Shown here piece after piece: positions 8,250-18,447 of a DNA stretch of 64,000 nt. Every line of letters starts with the position of its first letter. Positions within the stretch are counted from its first letter, which is position 1. Both the position numbers and the translations under genes were made by a program. This DNA comes from Cellulomonas sp. KRMCY2 (GTDB lineage: Bacteria > Actinomycetota > Actinomycetes > Actinomycetales > Cellulomonadaceae). The notes beneath the pieces are model-generated. The model saw nothing but the letters and a program-made list of their open reading frames with translations. It was not told where the DNA came from and ran no database searches. The stretch covers positions 1,488,001 to 1,552,000 of the forward strand of contig NZ_JAGF01000001.1 of assembly GCF_000526515.1 (NCBI RefSeq), written 5' to 3'.

Positions 8250-9623
8250 ATGCCGGACTGGGTCGAGCACGTCATGTGGTGGCACGTGTACCCGCTGGGA
8301 TTCGTCGGCGCACCGCACGACGGCCTGCCGGCCGGCAGCGAGCCCGTGCACCGCCTCGGGCACCTCGAGGCATGGCTGGACCACGTCGTCGGGCTGGGCC
8401 TGTCCGGACTGATGCTCGGACCGGTCTTCGCCTCCCAGACCCATGGGTACGACACCGTCGACCATCTCCGCGTCGACCCGCGCCTCGGCGACGAGGACGA
8501 CCTGCGCGCGCTCGTCGGTGCCGCCCACGCGCGCGGCGTGCGCATCGTGCTCGACGGCGTGTTCAACCACGTCGGGCGTGGCTTCGGCGCCTTCCAGCAG
8601 GTTCTCGCGGACGGACCGGGCGGCCCGACCGAGGACTGGTTCCGGCTGACCTGGCCGCCCGGGGCCGGACCGGGCACCGAGCCGGACTACGTCGACTTCG
8701 AGGGGCACCACGCCCTGGTGGCCCTCGACCACAGCAGCCCGGCCGTCGTCGACCACGTCGTGACGGTGATGAACCACTGGCTCGACCTCGGGGTCGACGG
8801 CTGGCGCCTCGACGCGGCCTACGCCGTCCCGCCCGAGTTCTGGGCTGCGGTGCTGCCGAGGGTCCGGGCCGCGCACCCGGACGCGTACATCTTCGGCGAG
8901 GTGCTGCACGGCGACTACGTCGCGGCCGTCGTGGACGCCGGCTTCGACGCCGTGACCCAGTACGAGCTGTGGAAGGCGATCTGGTCCTCGATCGACGACC
9001 GCAACTTCTTCGAGCTCGCCTGGGCGCTGGAGCGGCACAACGACTTCCTCGCGGCCTTCGTCCCGCTGACCTTCATCGGCAACCACGACGTCACGCGCAT
9101 CGCGAGCCGGCTGACCGACCGCCGCGACCTGTCGCACGCCGTCGTGCTGCTGATGACCCTCGGCGGCACCCCGACCGTGTACGCGGGCGACGAGCACGGG
9201 ATGCAGGGCGTCAAGGAGGAGCGTGCCGGTGGGGACGACGCGGTCCGGCCGACCTTCCCGCCGTCGCCGACCGAGCTCGCCCCGGGCGGCTGGGACCTGC
9301 ACCACCTGTACCAGGAGCTCATCGCCCTGCGCCGCCGTCACCCGTGGCTGCACCGCGCCACGACCACGGTGCTGACCTGCACGAACGGCACCCTGGTCTA
9401 CCGGGTGGCGGTCGACGGCCACGGTGACGGTCCCGGTGACGGTCCCGCTCTGCTCGTCGCGCTCAACCTGCAGGACGACGGGGTGCGCCTCGGCGTCCCC
9501 GGTGCGACCTCGGTGCTCGCCGGGCGCGGCGCGCAGGCGGACACCGGCGTGCACCTGCACGACGCCGGCCCGTCCGCCCAGGTCGAGATCCCACCGCACG
9601 GCTGGGCCGTCCTGAGGCCCTGA
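8250..9623 (+). CDS. GH13 alpha-amylase-family glycosidase
   Basis: A 457-aa cytoplasmic protein (no signal peptide) with a full GH13 barrel. The conserved regions are LDGVFNHVG (101-109), GWRLDAAYA with nucleophile Asp188, FGEVLH with acid/base Glu217, and FIGNHD with Asp280. A beta-sandwich C-terminus follows. Its moderate length and lack of a secretion signal suggest an intracellular maltodextrin- or cyclodextrin-acting enzyme, but exact specificity cannot be read from sequence. It is divergent from csoR and convergent with hemL, with only 7 nt between the two stop codons. Confidence 0.9.
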   Translation: MPDWVEHVMWWHVYPLGFVGAPHDGLPAGSEPVHRLGHLEAWLDHVVGLGLSGLMLGPVFASQTHGYDTVDHLRVDPRLGDEDDLRALVGAAHARGVRIVLDGVFNHVGRGFGAFQQVLADGPGGPTEDWFRLTWPPGAGPGTEPDYVDFEGHHALVALDHSSPAVVDHVVTVMNHWLDLGVDGWRLDAAYAVPPEFWAAVLPRVRAAHPDAYIFGEVLHGDYVAAVVDAGFDAVTQYELWKAIWSSIDDRNFFELAWALERHNDFLAAFVPLTFIGNHDVTRIASRLTDRRDLSHAVVLLMTLGGTPTVYAGDEHGMQGVKEERAGGDDAVRPTFPPSPTELAPGGWDLHHLYQELIALRRRHPWLHRATTTVLTCTNGTLVYRVAVDGHGDGPGDGPALLVALNLQDDGVRLGVPGATSVLAGRGAQADTGVHLHDAGPSAQVEIPPHGWAVLRP

Positions 9624-9635
9624 CGACCCGTCAGG
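9619..9635. terminator. Hairpin shared by two convergent stop codons
   Basis: CCTGACG-ACC-CGTCAGG is a perfect 7-bp stem with a 3-nt loop. It contains both the GH13 stop (9621-9623) and the hemL stop (9631-9633). There is no U-tract. It could act as a compact bidirectional terminator or an mRNA 3'-end stabiliser. Confidence 0.5.
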
Positions 9636-10965
9636 CGGGACGGCGGGCGGAGGCCGCCGCGCGTGCGGCGCCGGGCAGTGCGTCGAGGATGCGGTTGACG
9701 GCCCGGTCGTCGTGCGCCGCCGAGACGAACCACGCCTCGAAGACGCTCGGCGGCGGGTGAACGCCTGCCTCGAGCAGGGCGTGGAAGAAGGGCGGATAGC
9801 GGAAGGTGTCCTGCGACCGGGCGCGGGCGTAGTCCGTCACGGGCCCGTCGGCCGGGTCGACGAACGCGGCGCTGAACAGGGTCCCGGCCCGCTGGATCGA
9901 GTGGGCGACGCCGGCGGCCGCGAGCGCCGCCGACAGACCGGCGGCCACCGTCTGGGCCACGACCGCGACCCGCTCGTGCACGCCCGCGTCGCAGGCGCGC
10001 AGCGTGGCCAGGCCGGCTGCCGTCGCCACCGGGTTCCCGGACAGGGTGCCTGCCTGGTAGACCGGGCCGAGCGGGGCCAGGTGCTCCATCACGGTGCGCC
10101 GACCGCCGACGGCGGCGACCGGCAGCCCGCCGCCGATGACCTTGCCGAACGTGAACAGGTCCGGCACCCAGCCCTCGACGGCCCCCTCGAGGCCCCACCA
10201 GCCGGACGGACCGGCGCGGAAGCCGGTCAGCACCTCGTCGAGCACCAGCAGGGCGCCGTGCGCAGCGGTGATCTCGCGCAGGCCCTGGTTGAAGCCGGGC
10301 AGCGGTGGGACGACGCCCATGTTCGCCGGCGCCGCCTCGGTGATCACGGCCGCGATCCGGTCGCCGTGCGCCGCGAACGCCGCCCGGACCGCGGCCAGGT
10401 CGTTGTAGGGCAGCACGAGCGTCTCGGCCGCTGTCGCCGCGGTGACGCCGGCGGACCCGGGCAGTGCGAGGGTCGCCACGCCGGAGCCCGCCTGGGCGAG
10501 CAGGGCGTCGAGGTGCCCGTGGTAGCAGCCGGCGAACTTCACCACGAGCGGTCGCCCGGTCACACCCCTGGCCAGCCGGATCGCCGTCATGGTGGCCTCG
10601 GTGCCGGTGGACACCAGCCGCAGCCGCTCGACGGCCGGGACCCGGCGACGGATCTCGAGCGCGAGCTCGGTCTCGCGCTCGGTCGGTGCCCCGAACGACA
10701 AGCCCTGCGCAGCGGCGTCGCGCACGGCAAGCACGACACCGGGGTGCGCGTGACCGAGGATCGCCGGCCCCCACGAGCACACCAGGTCGACGTAGTCGTT
10801 GCCGTCGACGTCGGTCAGGTACGGGCCGTTGGCCGAGGCCATGAACCGCGGCGTGCCGCCGACCGAGCCGAAGCCGCGCACCGGCGAGCTCACCCCGCCC
10901 GGCATGACCTCCTGGGCTGCGGCGAACGCCGCCTGGGACCGCGGGACGTCGGGCAGCCAGACCAT
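9631..10965 (-). CDS. hemL: Glutamate-1-semialdehyde 2,1-aminomutase
   Basis: PLP enzyme converting glutamate-1-semialdehyde to 5-aminolevulinate. The 444-aa protein has the expected length, with [10 protein letters not shown] and the PLP-lysine motif TFGKVIGGG. The start ATG at 10965 shares one base with the hemB stop (TGATG). An in-frame upstream extension to 11142 lies inside hemB and was ignored. It is the last gene of the hemQ-H-C-D-B-L run. Confidence 0.97.
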   Translation of the reverse strand: MVWLPDVPRSQAAFAAAQEVMPGGVSSPVRGFGSVGGTPRFMASANGPYLTDVDGNDYVDLVCSWGPAILGHAHPGVVLAVRDAAAQGLSFGAPTERETELALEIRRRVPAVERLRLVSTGTEATMTAIRLARGVTGRPLVVKFAGCYHGHLDALLAQAGSGVATLALPGSAGVTAATAAETLVLPYNDLAAVRAAFAAHGDRIAAVITEAAPANMGVVPPLPGFNQGLREITAAHGALLVLDEVLTGFRAGPSGWWGLEGAVEGWVPDLFTFGKVIGGGLPVAAVGGRRTVMEHLAPLGPVYQAGTLSGNPVATAAGLATLRACDAGVHERVAVVAQTVAAGLSAALAAAGVAHSIQRAGTLFSAAFVDPADGPVTDYARARSQDTFRYPPFFHALLEAGVHPPPSVFEAWFVSAAHDDRAVNRILDALPGAARAAASARRPA

Positions 10966-11972
10966 CAGCGGACCTCCCGCAGCCAGCCGGCGAGCTCGAG
11001 GGCCCAGTAGGTCAGGACCGCATCGGCCCCGGCCCGCCGGATCCCGAGCACCGACTCCTCGATCGCCGGGCGCCGCTCGATCCAGCCGTTGGCGGCCGCC
11101 GCCTCGACCATCGAGTACTCCCCCGACACCTGGTAGGCCCACACCGGGACCTCGCTGACCGCTGCCACGGCGGCCAGCACGTCCAGGTAGCCGGAGGCGG
11201 GCTTGACCATCACGACGTCCGCGCCTTCCGCGATGTCGAGCCGCGCCTCGCGCACGCCGTCGCGCCGGTTGGCCGGGTCGAGCTGATAGCTGCGGCGGTT
11301 CCCGACGAGGGTCGATGCGACGGCCTCACGGAACGGGCCGTAGAACGCGGAGGCGTACTTGGCCGCGTAGGCGAGCACCGCGACGTCGTCGCGCCCGGCC
11401 GCGTCCAGCGCCTGACGGACGGCGCCGACCTGGCCGTCCATCATCCCGCTGAGGCCCAGCAGGTGGGCGCCCGCCTCGGCCTGGGCGAGCGCCATCGTGC
11501 GGTAGCGGTCGAGGGTCGCGTCGTTGTCGACCCGGCCCGCGCCGTCGAGGACCCCGCAGTGCCCGTGGTCGGTGAACTCGTCGAGGCACAGGTCCGCCTG
11601 GACCACGAGCGCATCGCCGACCTCGGCGACGACGTCGCGCAGAGCCGTGTTCAGGACGCCGTCCGGGTCGGTCGCACCGGAGCCCTCGGCGTCGCGGCGC
11701 AGCGGGACGCCGAAGAGCATGACGCCGCCGAGCCCGGTCGCGGCCGCCTGGGCGACAGTCGCGCGCAGGCTGTCCCGGGTGTGCTGGACCTGACCGGGCA
11801 TGGCGGCGATCGGGGTGGGCTCGCGCGCGCCCTCGAGCACGAAGAGCGGGAGCACGAGCTGTGCCGGGCTCACCTGGGTCTCGGCGACGAGGCGGCGCAT
11901 CGCGGGCGTGCTGCGCAGCCGTCGCGGCCGCACCTGCGGGAACTGCGCGGATCCTGCCTGGGCGTCGGTCAC
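10965..11972 (-). CDS. hemB: Porphobilinogen synthase (5-aminolevulinate dehydratase)
   Basis: Condenses two 5-aminolevulinate molecules to porphobilinogen. The 335-aa protein carries the active-site lysines in the [16 protein letters not shown] and VMVKPAS blocks. It also has the metal-site segment [14 protein letters not shown], which has fewer cysteines than the Zn-rich type. The start is GTG at 11972, overlapping the hemD stop as GTGA. The longer open frame upstream is a shadow of hemD. Confidence 0.97.
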   Translation of the reverse strand: MTDAQAGSAQFPQVRPRRLRSTPAMRRLVAETQVSPAQLVLPLFVLEGAREPTPIAAMPGQVQHTRDSLRATVAQAAATGLGGVMLFGVPLRRDAEGSGATDPDGVLNTALRDVVAEVGDALVVQADLCLDEFTDHGHCGVLDGAGRVDNDATLDRYRTMALAQAEAGAHLLGLSGMMDGQVGAVRQALDAAGRDDVAVLAYAAKYASAFYGPFREAVASTLVGNRRSYQLDPANRRDGVREARLDIAEGADVVMVKPASGYLDVLAAVAAVSEVPVWAYQVSGEYSMVEAAAANGWIERRPAIEESVLGIRRAGADAVLTYWALELAGWLREVR

Positions 11973-12793
11973 AGCTGTCGGGCCTCCTCGACGTGTCGGA
12001 CCAGACCGCCGACGAGGCCCTCGGCGGAGGCCTCCGACGGGACGACGTGCACGCTCAGACCGTGGTCGATCGCGGCCCGCTGGGTGCGCGGGCCGATGCA
12101 GCAGACCACTGTCCCGGCCGGTGGCGTGCCGACCAGCTCGACCAGGTTGGCCACGGTGCTCGCCGAGCTCAGCAGCACCGCACCGAACTCCCCGGCGCGC
12201 ACCTGGGCGCGCAACTCCTCGCCGGGGACGGGTCCGCTCAGGGTCCGGTAGGCGACGACCGCGTCGACGTGCCAGCCCGCCGCGCGCAGACCGTCGGCCA
12301 GGGTCGGTTCGGCGAGGTCGGAGTGCGGCACCAGGACCCGCCCGGTCCGGGCGTCCTCGAGCGGTGGGAACTCGGCGAGCAGGCCCCGTGCGGACCGTTC
12401 GCCGAGGGGCACCAGGTCCGGCACGACCCCGATCCGCTCGAGGGCGGCAGCGGTGCCGGGCCCGACGGCGGCCACCCGGGCCGTGCGGAGCAGTGCGGCG
12501 AGGGCTGCGCCCGACGAGAGCGCGGCGGCGGAGTGCGGGTCGGCCTGCAGCAGTGCGCGTGCCGCGAGGTAGGGCACCGTCGTGCCGCTGGTGATCGTCA
12601 CCCAGTCGTAGATGCCGCGCGCCAGGCCGGCGAGGCCGGAGTCGAGGCAGGTGAGCTCCGTCGGCGGCGCGAACTCGATCAGGGGCACGACGACGGCCTC
12701 GGCGGCCTGCTCCGCGAGCAGCTCGGTCACCCGCTCGCCCCACTCGCCGCCACGCGTGACGAGCACGCGCCAGCCGGCGAGCGCGCCGCTCAC
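11969..12793 (-). CDS. hemD: Uroporphyrinogen-III synthase
   Basis: Cyclises hydroxymethylbilane to uroporphyrinogen III. The 274-aa protein begins with the RVLVTRGGEWGERV strand and contains VTITSGTTV, AVGPGTAAAL and VLLSSASTVANLVE, the typical weakly conserved HemD signatures. The start is GTG at 12793, overlapping the hemC stop by 4 nt; the longer frame is a shadow of hemC. Unlike the NnaR-like protein at 771-1889 it has no DNA-binding domain, so this is the likely biosynthetic copy. Confidence 0.95.
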   Translation of the reverse strand: MSGALAGWRVLVTRGGEWGERVTELLAEQAAEAVVVPLIEFAPPTELTCLDSGLAGLARGIYDWVTITSGTTVPYLAARALLQADPHSAAALSSGAALAALLRTARVAAVGPGTAAALERIGVVPDLVPLGERSARGLLAEFPPLEDARTGRVLVPHSDLAEPTLADGLRAAGWHVDAVVAYRTLSGPVPGEELRAQVRAGEFGAVLLSSASTVANLVELVGTPPAGTVVCCIGPRTQRAAIDHGLSVHVVPSEASAEGLVGGLVRHVEEARQL

Positions 12794-13770
12794 TGCTCGC
12801 CGCCCAGCGGTGCGAGGTCTGCGGCGCCGTCCAGGAGCATCCGGCGGGCGACCTCTGCGCCGAGCTCGCCGGCCGCCCGGAGCGCGTCGTTGCGGCCGTC
12901 GGGCAGCGGGACCGACGCCGAGGTCCGCAGCTGGGTGCCGCCGTCGGGGCGCGAGACGACGGCGTCGAGGATCAGGTGACCGCGGACGAGCCTGCCGTGC
13001 GCGCCCACCGGTGCGGCGCAGCCCGCCTCGAGGCCGGCCAGCAGCGCACGTTCGGCGGTGACGGCGAGCCGGGACGGCAGGTGGTCGAGCGCAGCGAGCG
13101 CACGGCCGAGCGCGGTGGCGGTCGCGTCGGCCGTACCGGCGCGGCACTCGACGGCCAGGGCACCCTGACCGGCGGCGGGGCACAGCTCGTCGAGGAGCTC
13201 GGTGACCGCGTCGAGCCGGTCGAGCCGGGTGAGCCCCGCGGCCGCCAGGACGACGGCGTCGAGGTCGCCGGGACCCTGCGCCGAGCCGGCGACGCGCCCG
13301 AGACGGGTGTCGACGTTCCCGCGGATGTCGCAGATCACGAGGTCCGGGCGGAGCGCGAGCAGCTGTGCGGCGCGGCGCGGTGAGCCGGTGCCGACGCGCG
13401 CACCGTCCGGCAGCTCGGCCAGGGTGAGCTCGTCGCGGGCGCACAGGGCGTCGCGGGCGTCCGCGCGGTCCGGGACCGCCGCCACGACGAGGCCCGGTGC
13501 CTGCACGGTCGGCAGGTCCTTGTACGAGTGCACCGCGAGGTCGCAGCGGCCGTCGAGGACGGCCTCGCGCAGGGCGGTGACGAAGACGCCGGTGCCGCCG
13601 ATCACGGCGAGGGGGCCGGTGAGCCGGTCCCCTTCGGTGCTGATCGTGACGAGCTCGACGCCGTCGGCAGGCAGGTCGGCGAGCCGGGCGATCTCGGCCG
13701 CGACGAGGCCGGTCTGGGCGAGCGCGAGGGCGCTGGCCCGGGTGCCGACCCGTACGGTCGCGACGGTCAC
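12790..13770 (-). CDS. hemC: Hydroxymethylbilane synthase (porphobilinogen deaminase)
   Basis: Polymerises four porphobilinogens on a dipyrromethane cofactor. The 326-aa protein opens with RVGTRASALALAQT and contains HSYKDLPT and GSPRRAAQLLALRPDL. The cofactor-anchoring Cys lies in LEAGCAAPVGA. The start is GTG at 13770, overlapping the hemH stop as GTGA. The apparent N-terminal extension to 14040 belongs to the hemH coding strand and was discarded. Confidence 0.97.
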   Translation of the reverse strand: MTVATVRVGTRASALALAQTGLVAAEIARLADLPADGVELVTISTEGDRLTGPLAVIGGTGVFVTALREAVLDGRCDLAVHSYKDLPTVQAPGLVVAAVPDRADARDALCARDELTLAELPDGARVGTGSPRRAAQLLALRPDLVICDIRGNVDTRLGRVAGSAQGPGDLDAVVLAAAGLTRLDRLDAVTELLDELCPAAGQGALAVECRAGTADATATALGRALAALDHLPSRLAVTAERALLAGLEAGCAAPVGAHGRLVRGHLILDAVVSRPDGGTQLRTSASVPLPDGRNDALRAAGELGAEVARRMLLDGAADLAPLGGEQ

Positions 13771-15029
13771 GGGGCGATGCCTGCCACGGCGGGTCGGGTC
13801 GCGCGGGGGTTCGCGCAGCAGCCGGGGCGGCACACGTCGTACCAGGGTCCCAGCGGGGTCAGCGCCGGCCTCGTGCGCGGGCTGGTCAGGTTCGCCATGG
13901 CACCAGTCTGACTCACGCGCTCGGCCACGAGGTCGACGAGCCCGGCGACGAAGTCCGGGTGCACGCCCGGGGTCGGCACCCGCTCGGCGTGCAGACCCGC
14001 GTCCCGTGCCGTGCTCAGCGCCTCCTCGTCGAGGTCCCACAGGACCTCCATGTGGTCCGAGACGAAGCCGAGCGGCACGATCACCACGGCCCGCACACCC
14101 CGTGCGGCAAGGGCCGCGATGGCGTCGTTGATGTCGGGCTCGAGCCAGGGCGTGCTGGGCGCGCCGCTGCGGGACTGGAAGACGAGCGACCAGGGCACGC
14201 CGTCCAGGGCCGCCCCGCCGGCCTTGACCGCGTCGCTGCTGCCGACGCTCGCCATGATGACGTCGGCCACCGCGTGGTGCTGCGCACCGTAGGCGCCGTC
14301 CGGCCCGAGCCGGGCCTCCGGCGGGCCCGAGGCGACAGCCGTCGAGGTGGGGATGGAGTGGGTCGCGAAGAGCACGTGGGCCTCGCGTGCCAGGTCCGCG
14401 CCGTCGCCGAGCGCCGCGCGCGTGCGCACCAGCGCATCGCGCAGCCCCTGCACGAACGGGGACACGAAGCCCGGGTGGTCGAAGTACTGGCGCACCTTGT
14501 CGATCACGAGCTCACCGGTCAGGCCGGTCTCCTCGAGCGCTGCCGCGAGGTCCTCGCGGTACTGCCGGCAGCCCGAGTAGGAGGAGTAGGCGCTGGTGAC
14601 GACGGCGAGCAGCCGCCGGTGGCCGGCAGCGTGCGCCTCGCGCAGGGCGTCGGCCAGGTACGGGTCCCAGTTGCGGTTGCCCCAGAGCACCGGCAGGCCG
14701 AGGCCACGGGTGTCGAGCTCGGTACGCAGGGCTGCGGCCAGCGCGCGGTTCTGGGCGTTGATCGGGCTGACCCCGCCGAACGCCCGGTAGTGGTGGGACA
14801 CCTGCTCGAGCCGCTCGTCCGGGATGCCCCGGCCGCGCGTGACGTTCCGCAGGAAGGGCAGGACGTCGTCCTGGCCCTCCGGTCCGCCGAAGGACACCAG
14901 CAGGACGGCGTCGTACGGCGCCGGTGGTTGCGGGTCCCGGTCGGGCAGCGTGCTCGGGTCGATCGCCGGCTCCACGGTCGGCTCGATCGCCGGCTCGATC
15001 GCCGGCTCGATCGCCGGGTCGATCGTCAT
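13767..15029 (-). CDS. hemH: Coproporphyrin ferrochelatase (HemH/CpfC)
   Basis: Inserts Fe(II) into coproporphyrin III in the actinobacterial coproporphyrin-dependent route. The 420-aa protein has the LLVSFGGPEG start of the fold, the His of FATHSIPTST and the acidic FVSDHMEVLWDLDEE segment. Cys154 (SGCRQY) and the C-terminal CRPGCC cluster (400-405) match the [2Fe-2S] cysteines of actinobacterial ferrochelatases. The first 35 residues are an odd low-complexity stretch of IEPA-type repeats coded by a 12-nt tandem repeat at about 14955-15017. ATG at 15029 overlaps the hemQ stop as ATGA. Confidence 0.96.
   Translation of the reverse strand: MTIDPAIEPAIEPAIEPTVEPAIDPSTLPDRDPQPPAPYDAVLLVSFGGPEGQDDVLPFLRNVTRGRGIPDERLEQVSHHYRAFGGVSPINAQNRALAAALRTELDTRGLGLPVLWGNRNWDPYLADALREAHAAGHRRLLAVVTSAYSSYSGCRQYREDLAAALEETGLTGELVIDKVRQYFDHPGFVSPFVQGLRDALVRTRAALGDGADLAREAHVLFATHSIPTSTAVASGPPEARLGPDGAYGAQHHAVADVIMASVGSSDAVKAGGAALDGVPWSLVFQSRSGAPSTPWLEPDINDAIAALAARGVRAVVIVPLGFVSDHMEVLWDLDEEALSTARDAGLHAERVPTPGVHPDFVAGLVDLVAERVSQTGAMANLTSPRTRPALTPLGPWYDVCRPGCCANPRATRPAVAGIAP
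14955..15017. repeat. 12-nt tandem repeat inside hemH 5' end
   Basis: About five imperfect copies of a 12-nt unit read as I-E-P-A on the coding strand. The repeat lengthens the disordered N-terminus of ferrochelatase ahead of the conserved fold and may vary in copy number between strains. Confidence 0.7.
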
Positions 15030-15790
15030 CGCAGCACCTCCGCGACCTCGTCGACGGTGATCAGTCGACCGGTGAAGAACGGGATCTCCTCACGCACGTG
15101 CCGACGCGCCTGGGTGTCGCGCAGGTCGCGCATGAGGTCGACCAGGTCGGTGAGGTCGTCGGCCTCCAGGCCGAGCAGCCACTCGTAGTCGCCCAGCGCG
15201 AACGCGGCGACGGTGTTGGCGAGCACCGTGGTGAAGGCGCGGCCCTTGCGCCCGTGCTCGCCGAGCATCGCGCGTCGCTCGTCGGCCGGCAGCAGGTACC
15301 ACTCGTAGGAGCGGACGAAGGGGTAGACGGTCAGCCACCGGCGCGGTGCGGTGCTCCGCATGTAGGCCGGGGCGTGGTCGGCGCTGAACTCGGCCGGCCG
15401 GTGCACGCCCATGGCCGACCAGGTCGGGTGCAGCCCGGCGAGCTCGGTGCTGCGGCGCAGGGTCCTGGCCGCCGCCTGGAGGTCCTCCGCCGACCCGCCG
15501 TGCAGCCAGAGCATCAGGTCGGCGTCGCTGCGCAGGCCGGAGACGTCGTAGATGCCGCGCAGGACGACGCCGTCGGGCAGGTCCGCGGCGGCCGCGGACA
15601 GTGCCGGACCGACGGTGCGTGCGGTCGGCGCGGTCGGTGGCGTCGGCCCGCTCGGGCTCGTCGGCGCGGTCGTGGTCGTCGGCACCGTCGGGGTGCGGCG
15701 CAGCACGGTCCACAGGGTCCAGGCGCCGGTGTCGGACGCCGGGGCGGCGGACGTCGCGTCGTGGCTCGCGGGGGCGGTCGGGGCGGTCAT
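15026..15790 (-). CDS. hemQ: Coproheme decarboxylase (HemQ/ChdC)
   Basis: Oxidatively decarboxylates coproheme to haem b with H2O2, the last step of the coproporphyrin-dependent pathway. The 254-aa chlorite-dismutase-family protein has the core blocks WLHGGSAEDLQ, YPFVRSYEWYLL (with the expected catalytic Tyr region) and EIPFFTGR. Between the first beta-strand (WTLWTVLRR) and the next conserved strand (VVLRGIYDVSG) lies a Thr/Pro-rich insertion of about 30 residues (roughly 33-62) not expected in the family core. Start ATG 15790; 87 nt separate it from hemY. Confidence 0.95.
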   Translation of the reverse strand: MTAPTAPASHDATSAAPASDTGAWTLWTVLRRTPTVPTTTTAPTSPSGPTPPTAPTARTVGPALSAAAADLPDGVVLRGIYDVSGLRSDADLMLWLHGGSAEDLQAAARTLRRSTELAGLHPTWSAMGVHRPAEFSADHAPAYMRSTAPRRWLTVYPFVRSYEWYLLPADERRAMLGEHGRKGRAFTTVLANTVAAFALGDYEWLLGLEADDLTDLVDLMRDLRDTQARRHVREEIPFFTGRLITVDEVAEVLR

Positions 15791-15877
15791 GAACCGCAGT
15801 CTGAACGAGAACGGGAGAATGCGGAAATCGTCGGACGTCGCCGGTCGGCGGTGCGCGTCGGACGTTCCGACCCCGGC

Positions 15878-17356
15878 TCAGGACGGTGCTCGGCCGCCGC
15901 TCTGCCCGGCGTGCGGCGCGGTGGTCGCCAGGATCTGCGCGGCGGTGCTGCGGGCGTCCTCGACGACCGCGACCAGGCCCGTCCCGGCGAGCCAGGCGCC
16001 GCACGCGTGCAGGCCCGGTCGGCCCGCCAGGGCGGTGCGGACCGCGCCGACCAGCGCGCGGTGGCCCGGCCGTGCATGCGGCACACCGCCGAGCCACGAC
16101 GTCCGCGTGAAGTCGACGACCTGCTCGGCGACGAGCGGGACGCCGAGCAGGGCGGCGGCATCGGCCAGGGCGACGGCCCCGAGGTTCGCTGGCGCACCCT
16201 TCGGCAGGACGTCCGCCCGGCCGTAGGACAGACGCAGCACGTGCCGGCCCGGGCCGGCCGCCTCGGCGAGCCAGGCCCACTTGGCCGTCGCGTGGGTCAG
16301 CGCCTTGGCCCGGACCCCCGGGACGCCGTCGGTCACCAGCACGCCGGTCCCGCGGGGGGCACCGTCCAGCGCGGGCGCGTCGACCACGAGCGTCGCGAGC
16401 ACGACGCCGGTCGTGGCGAGCGCGTCGAGCGGTGCGGCCTGCGGCACGAGGTCGGCGAGCAGGGTCGCGGCGACCGGCCCCGGTACCGCGAGCACCACCG
16501 CCCCGGCCACGAGCGTCCCGTCGGCGGTCCGCACCTGCCACCCGCCGCTGTCCGCCGCGATCGCGTCGACCCGGGTGTCCGTCCGGATCTCCACCCGCAG
16601 CCTGGTCGCGTCCTCGGCGAGCGCCGTCACCAGGCGGTTCATCCCGCCGATCAGGCTCGCGACAGCCGAACCGGCCGGCGACGCGGCGCGCAGGCGGGAC
16701 ACCGCGACCCCGAGCGAGCCGTGCTCGGCGATCAGCCCGCGGACCGTCGGGAGCAGCGCATCGAGGTCCAGGTCGTCGGGGTGCGCCGAGTGCACGCCGA
16801 CCACGACGGGTGCGACCAGGCGGTCGAGCACCCGGTGGCCGAGGCGGACCCGCACCAGCCGACCGAGACTCACTGCCGGTGCGGCGGCCACTGCCGGTCC
16901 GGCCCCGCCGCGCACCGGGCCGAGCCCGAACCGGGCCGGGAGCAGCCGGTCCGCCGTGGCGCGCAGCGCGCCGAGCAGGCCGATCGAGCGGCGCACGTCC
17001 GGCGCCCACGGTGACACCGGGATGCCGAGCATCCCGGCGCTCGGCAGCGGATGGGCGCTACCGGGCATCTGGACCCAGGCGCTGCCCGCCGCCGGTACGA
17101 CGACGTCGCCCGCCAGCCCCAGCTCGGTGATCAGGTCGGTCACGGCGGGCGAGCGGGTCGCGAAGGACTCCGCACCGGCGTCGACCCGCAGGCCGGCGAC
17201 CTGCTGCGCACTGACGCAGCCACCGAGCCGGTCCGCCGCCTCCAGGACCAGCACGTCGAGCCCACCGAGTGCGAGGTCACGGGCGGTGACGAGACCGGCC
17301 ACGCCGCCCCCGACGACGACGACGTCGTACCGCTGGTCCTGCCGGTCGCCGGTCAC
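15878..17356 (-). CDS. hemY: Coproporphyrinogen III oxidase, FAD-dependent (HemY/CgoX)
   Basis: Six-electron oxidation of coproporphyrinogen III to coproporphyrin III. The 492-aa flavoprotein has the N-terminal dinucleotide-binding motif [11 protein letters not shown] and the EAADRLGG continuation. Its C-terminal [14 protein letters not shown] block matches the family FAD contact. The start is GTG at 17356, overlapping the hemE stop as GTGA. The presence of HemQ shows that the coproporphyrin-dependent rather than the protoporphyrin route is used, so the CgoX activity is the relevant one. Confidence 0.95.
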   Translation of the reverse strand: MTGDRQDQRYDVVVVGGGVAGLVTARDLALGGLDVLVLEAADRLGGCVSAQQVAGLRVDAGAESFATRSPAVTDLITELGLAGDVVVPAAGSAWVQMPGSAHPLPSAGMLGIPVSPWAPDVRRSIGLLGALRATADRLLPARFGLGPVRGGAGPAVAAAPAVSLGRLVRVRLGHRVLDRLVAPVVVGVHSAHPDDLDLDALLPTVRGLIAEHGSLGVAVSRLRAASPAGSAVASLIGGMNRLVTALAEDATRLRVEIRTDTRVDAIAADSGGWQVRTADGTLVAGAVVLAVPGPVAATLLADLVPQAAPLDALATTGVVLATLVVDAPALDGAPRGTGVLVTDGVPGVRAKALTHATAKWAWLAEAAGPGRHVLRLSYGRADVLPKGAPANLGAVALADAAALLGVPLVAEQVVDFTRTSWLGGVPHARPGHRALVGAVRTALAGRPGLHACGAWLAGTGLVAVVEDARSTAAQILATTAPHAGQSGGRAPS

Positions 17357-18441
17357 AGCGCACCGTGGGCGAGCGCGACGATCCTGGTCAGCACGTCGGG
17401 GTCGGTGCCCGGCGGGACCCCGTGGCCGAGGTTGAGCACGTGGGCCGGTGCCGCGCGCCCGCGGACCAGGACGTCGCGCACGTGCTCGGCGAGCACCGGC
17501 CACGGCGCACCCAGGAGCGCGGGGTCGATGTTGCCCTGCACGACGGTGCGCCCGCCGAGGCGACGGTTCGCCTCGTCGAGGCCGATCCGGTGGTCGACGC
17601 CGACGACGTCCGCGCCCACGTCCCGCATCGCCGCGAGCAGCTCGCCGGTGCCGGTGCCGAAGTGCACGATCGGGACGCCGAGGTCGGCGACGTACGACAG
17701 GGCCCGGCACGTGGCCGGGGCGACGTGCGCCTGGTAGTCGGCGAGGGACAGCGACCCGGCCCAGGAGTCGAAGAGCTGCGCGGCGCTGGCCCCGGCGAGC
17801 ACCTGGGCCCGCAGGAACGCCCCGGTGACGTCCGCCGCCCAGTCCATCAGGGCCTGCCAGGTCTCCGGCTCGGCGTGCATGAGGGTCCGTGCCGAGAGCT
17901 GGTCCTTGGAGGGCCCGCCCTCGACGAGGTAGCTCGCGAGCGTGAACGGAGCGCCGGCGAAGCCGATCAACGGGGTGCCGTCGAGCTCGGCGACGGCCCG
18001 GTCGACCCCGTCGGTGACCGGTGCGAGGGCGGCCGGGTCGAGCGGTGCGAGGCGTGCGACGTCGTCGGCGGTGCGCACGGGCTCGGCGAAGACCGGACCC
18101 CTGCCGGGCACGATGTCGACGTCCACCCCGGCCAGCAGCAGCGGGACGACGATGTCGCTGAAGAAGATGCCCGCGTCGACCCCGTGCCGGCGCACCGGCT
18201 GCAGGGTGATCTCGCTGGACAGCTCGGGGTCGAGGCACGCGGCGAGCATGGTCACGCCACGGCGCAGCTCCCGGTACTCCGGCAGGGAGCGGCCGGCCTG
18301 CCGCATGAACCAGACCGGGATCGGCGCGAGGGTGTGAGCCTCGTCACCCGCGTGACCCGCTCGATGGCCGCGGTACGCACGGATCAGGGGGGAGCCCGAC
18401 GTCCGACCGTCGGCGAGGGGATGGTTCGGGGGGAGATCCAC
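17353..18441 (-). CDS. hemE: Uroporphyrinogen decarboxylase
   Basis: Removes four carboxylates from uroporphyrinogen III to give coproporphyrinogen III. The 362-aa protein carries the signature [15 protein letters not shown], the [12 protein letters not shown] block and [14 protein letters not shown]. The start is GTG at 18441. On the minus strand a CACAAT box ends six bases before it, so the transcript may be leaderless. It is first in the run hemE-hemY and is divergent from hemA, with 47 bp between the two starts. Confidence 0.97.
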   Translation of the reverse strand: MDLPPNHPLADGRTSGSPLIRAYRGHRAGHAGDEAHTLAPIPVWFMRQAGRSLPEYRELRRGVTMLAACLDPELSSEITLQPVRRHGVDAGIFFSDIVVPLLLAGVDVDIVPGRGPVFAEPVRTADDVARLAPLDPAALAPVTDGVDRAVAELDGTPLIGFAGAPFTLASYLVEGGPSKDQLSARTLMHAEPETWQALMDWAADVTGAFLRAQVLAGASAAQLFDSWAGSLSLADYQAHVAPATCRALSYVADLGVPIVHFGTGTGELLAAMRDVGADVVGVDHRIGLDEANRRLGGRTVVQGNIDPALLGAPWPVLAEHVRDVLVRGRAAPAHVLNLGHGVPPGTDPDVLTRIVALAHGAL

Positions 18442-18447
18442 CCTGCG

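Noticed and set aside
9631-11142. N-terminally extended hemL, hemB, hemD, hemC and hemY frames
   Set aside because: The extensions read through the upstream overlapping genes and lack family similarity; starts at the GTGA/TGATG junctions give standard lengths.
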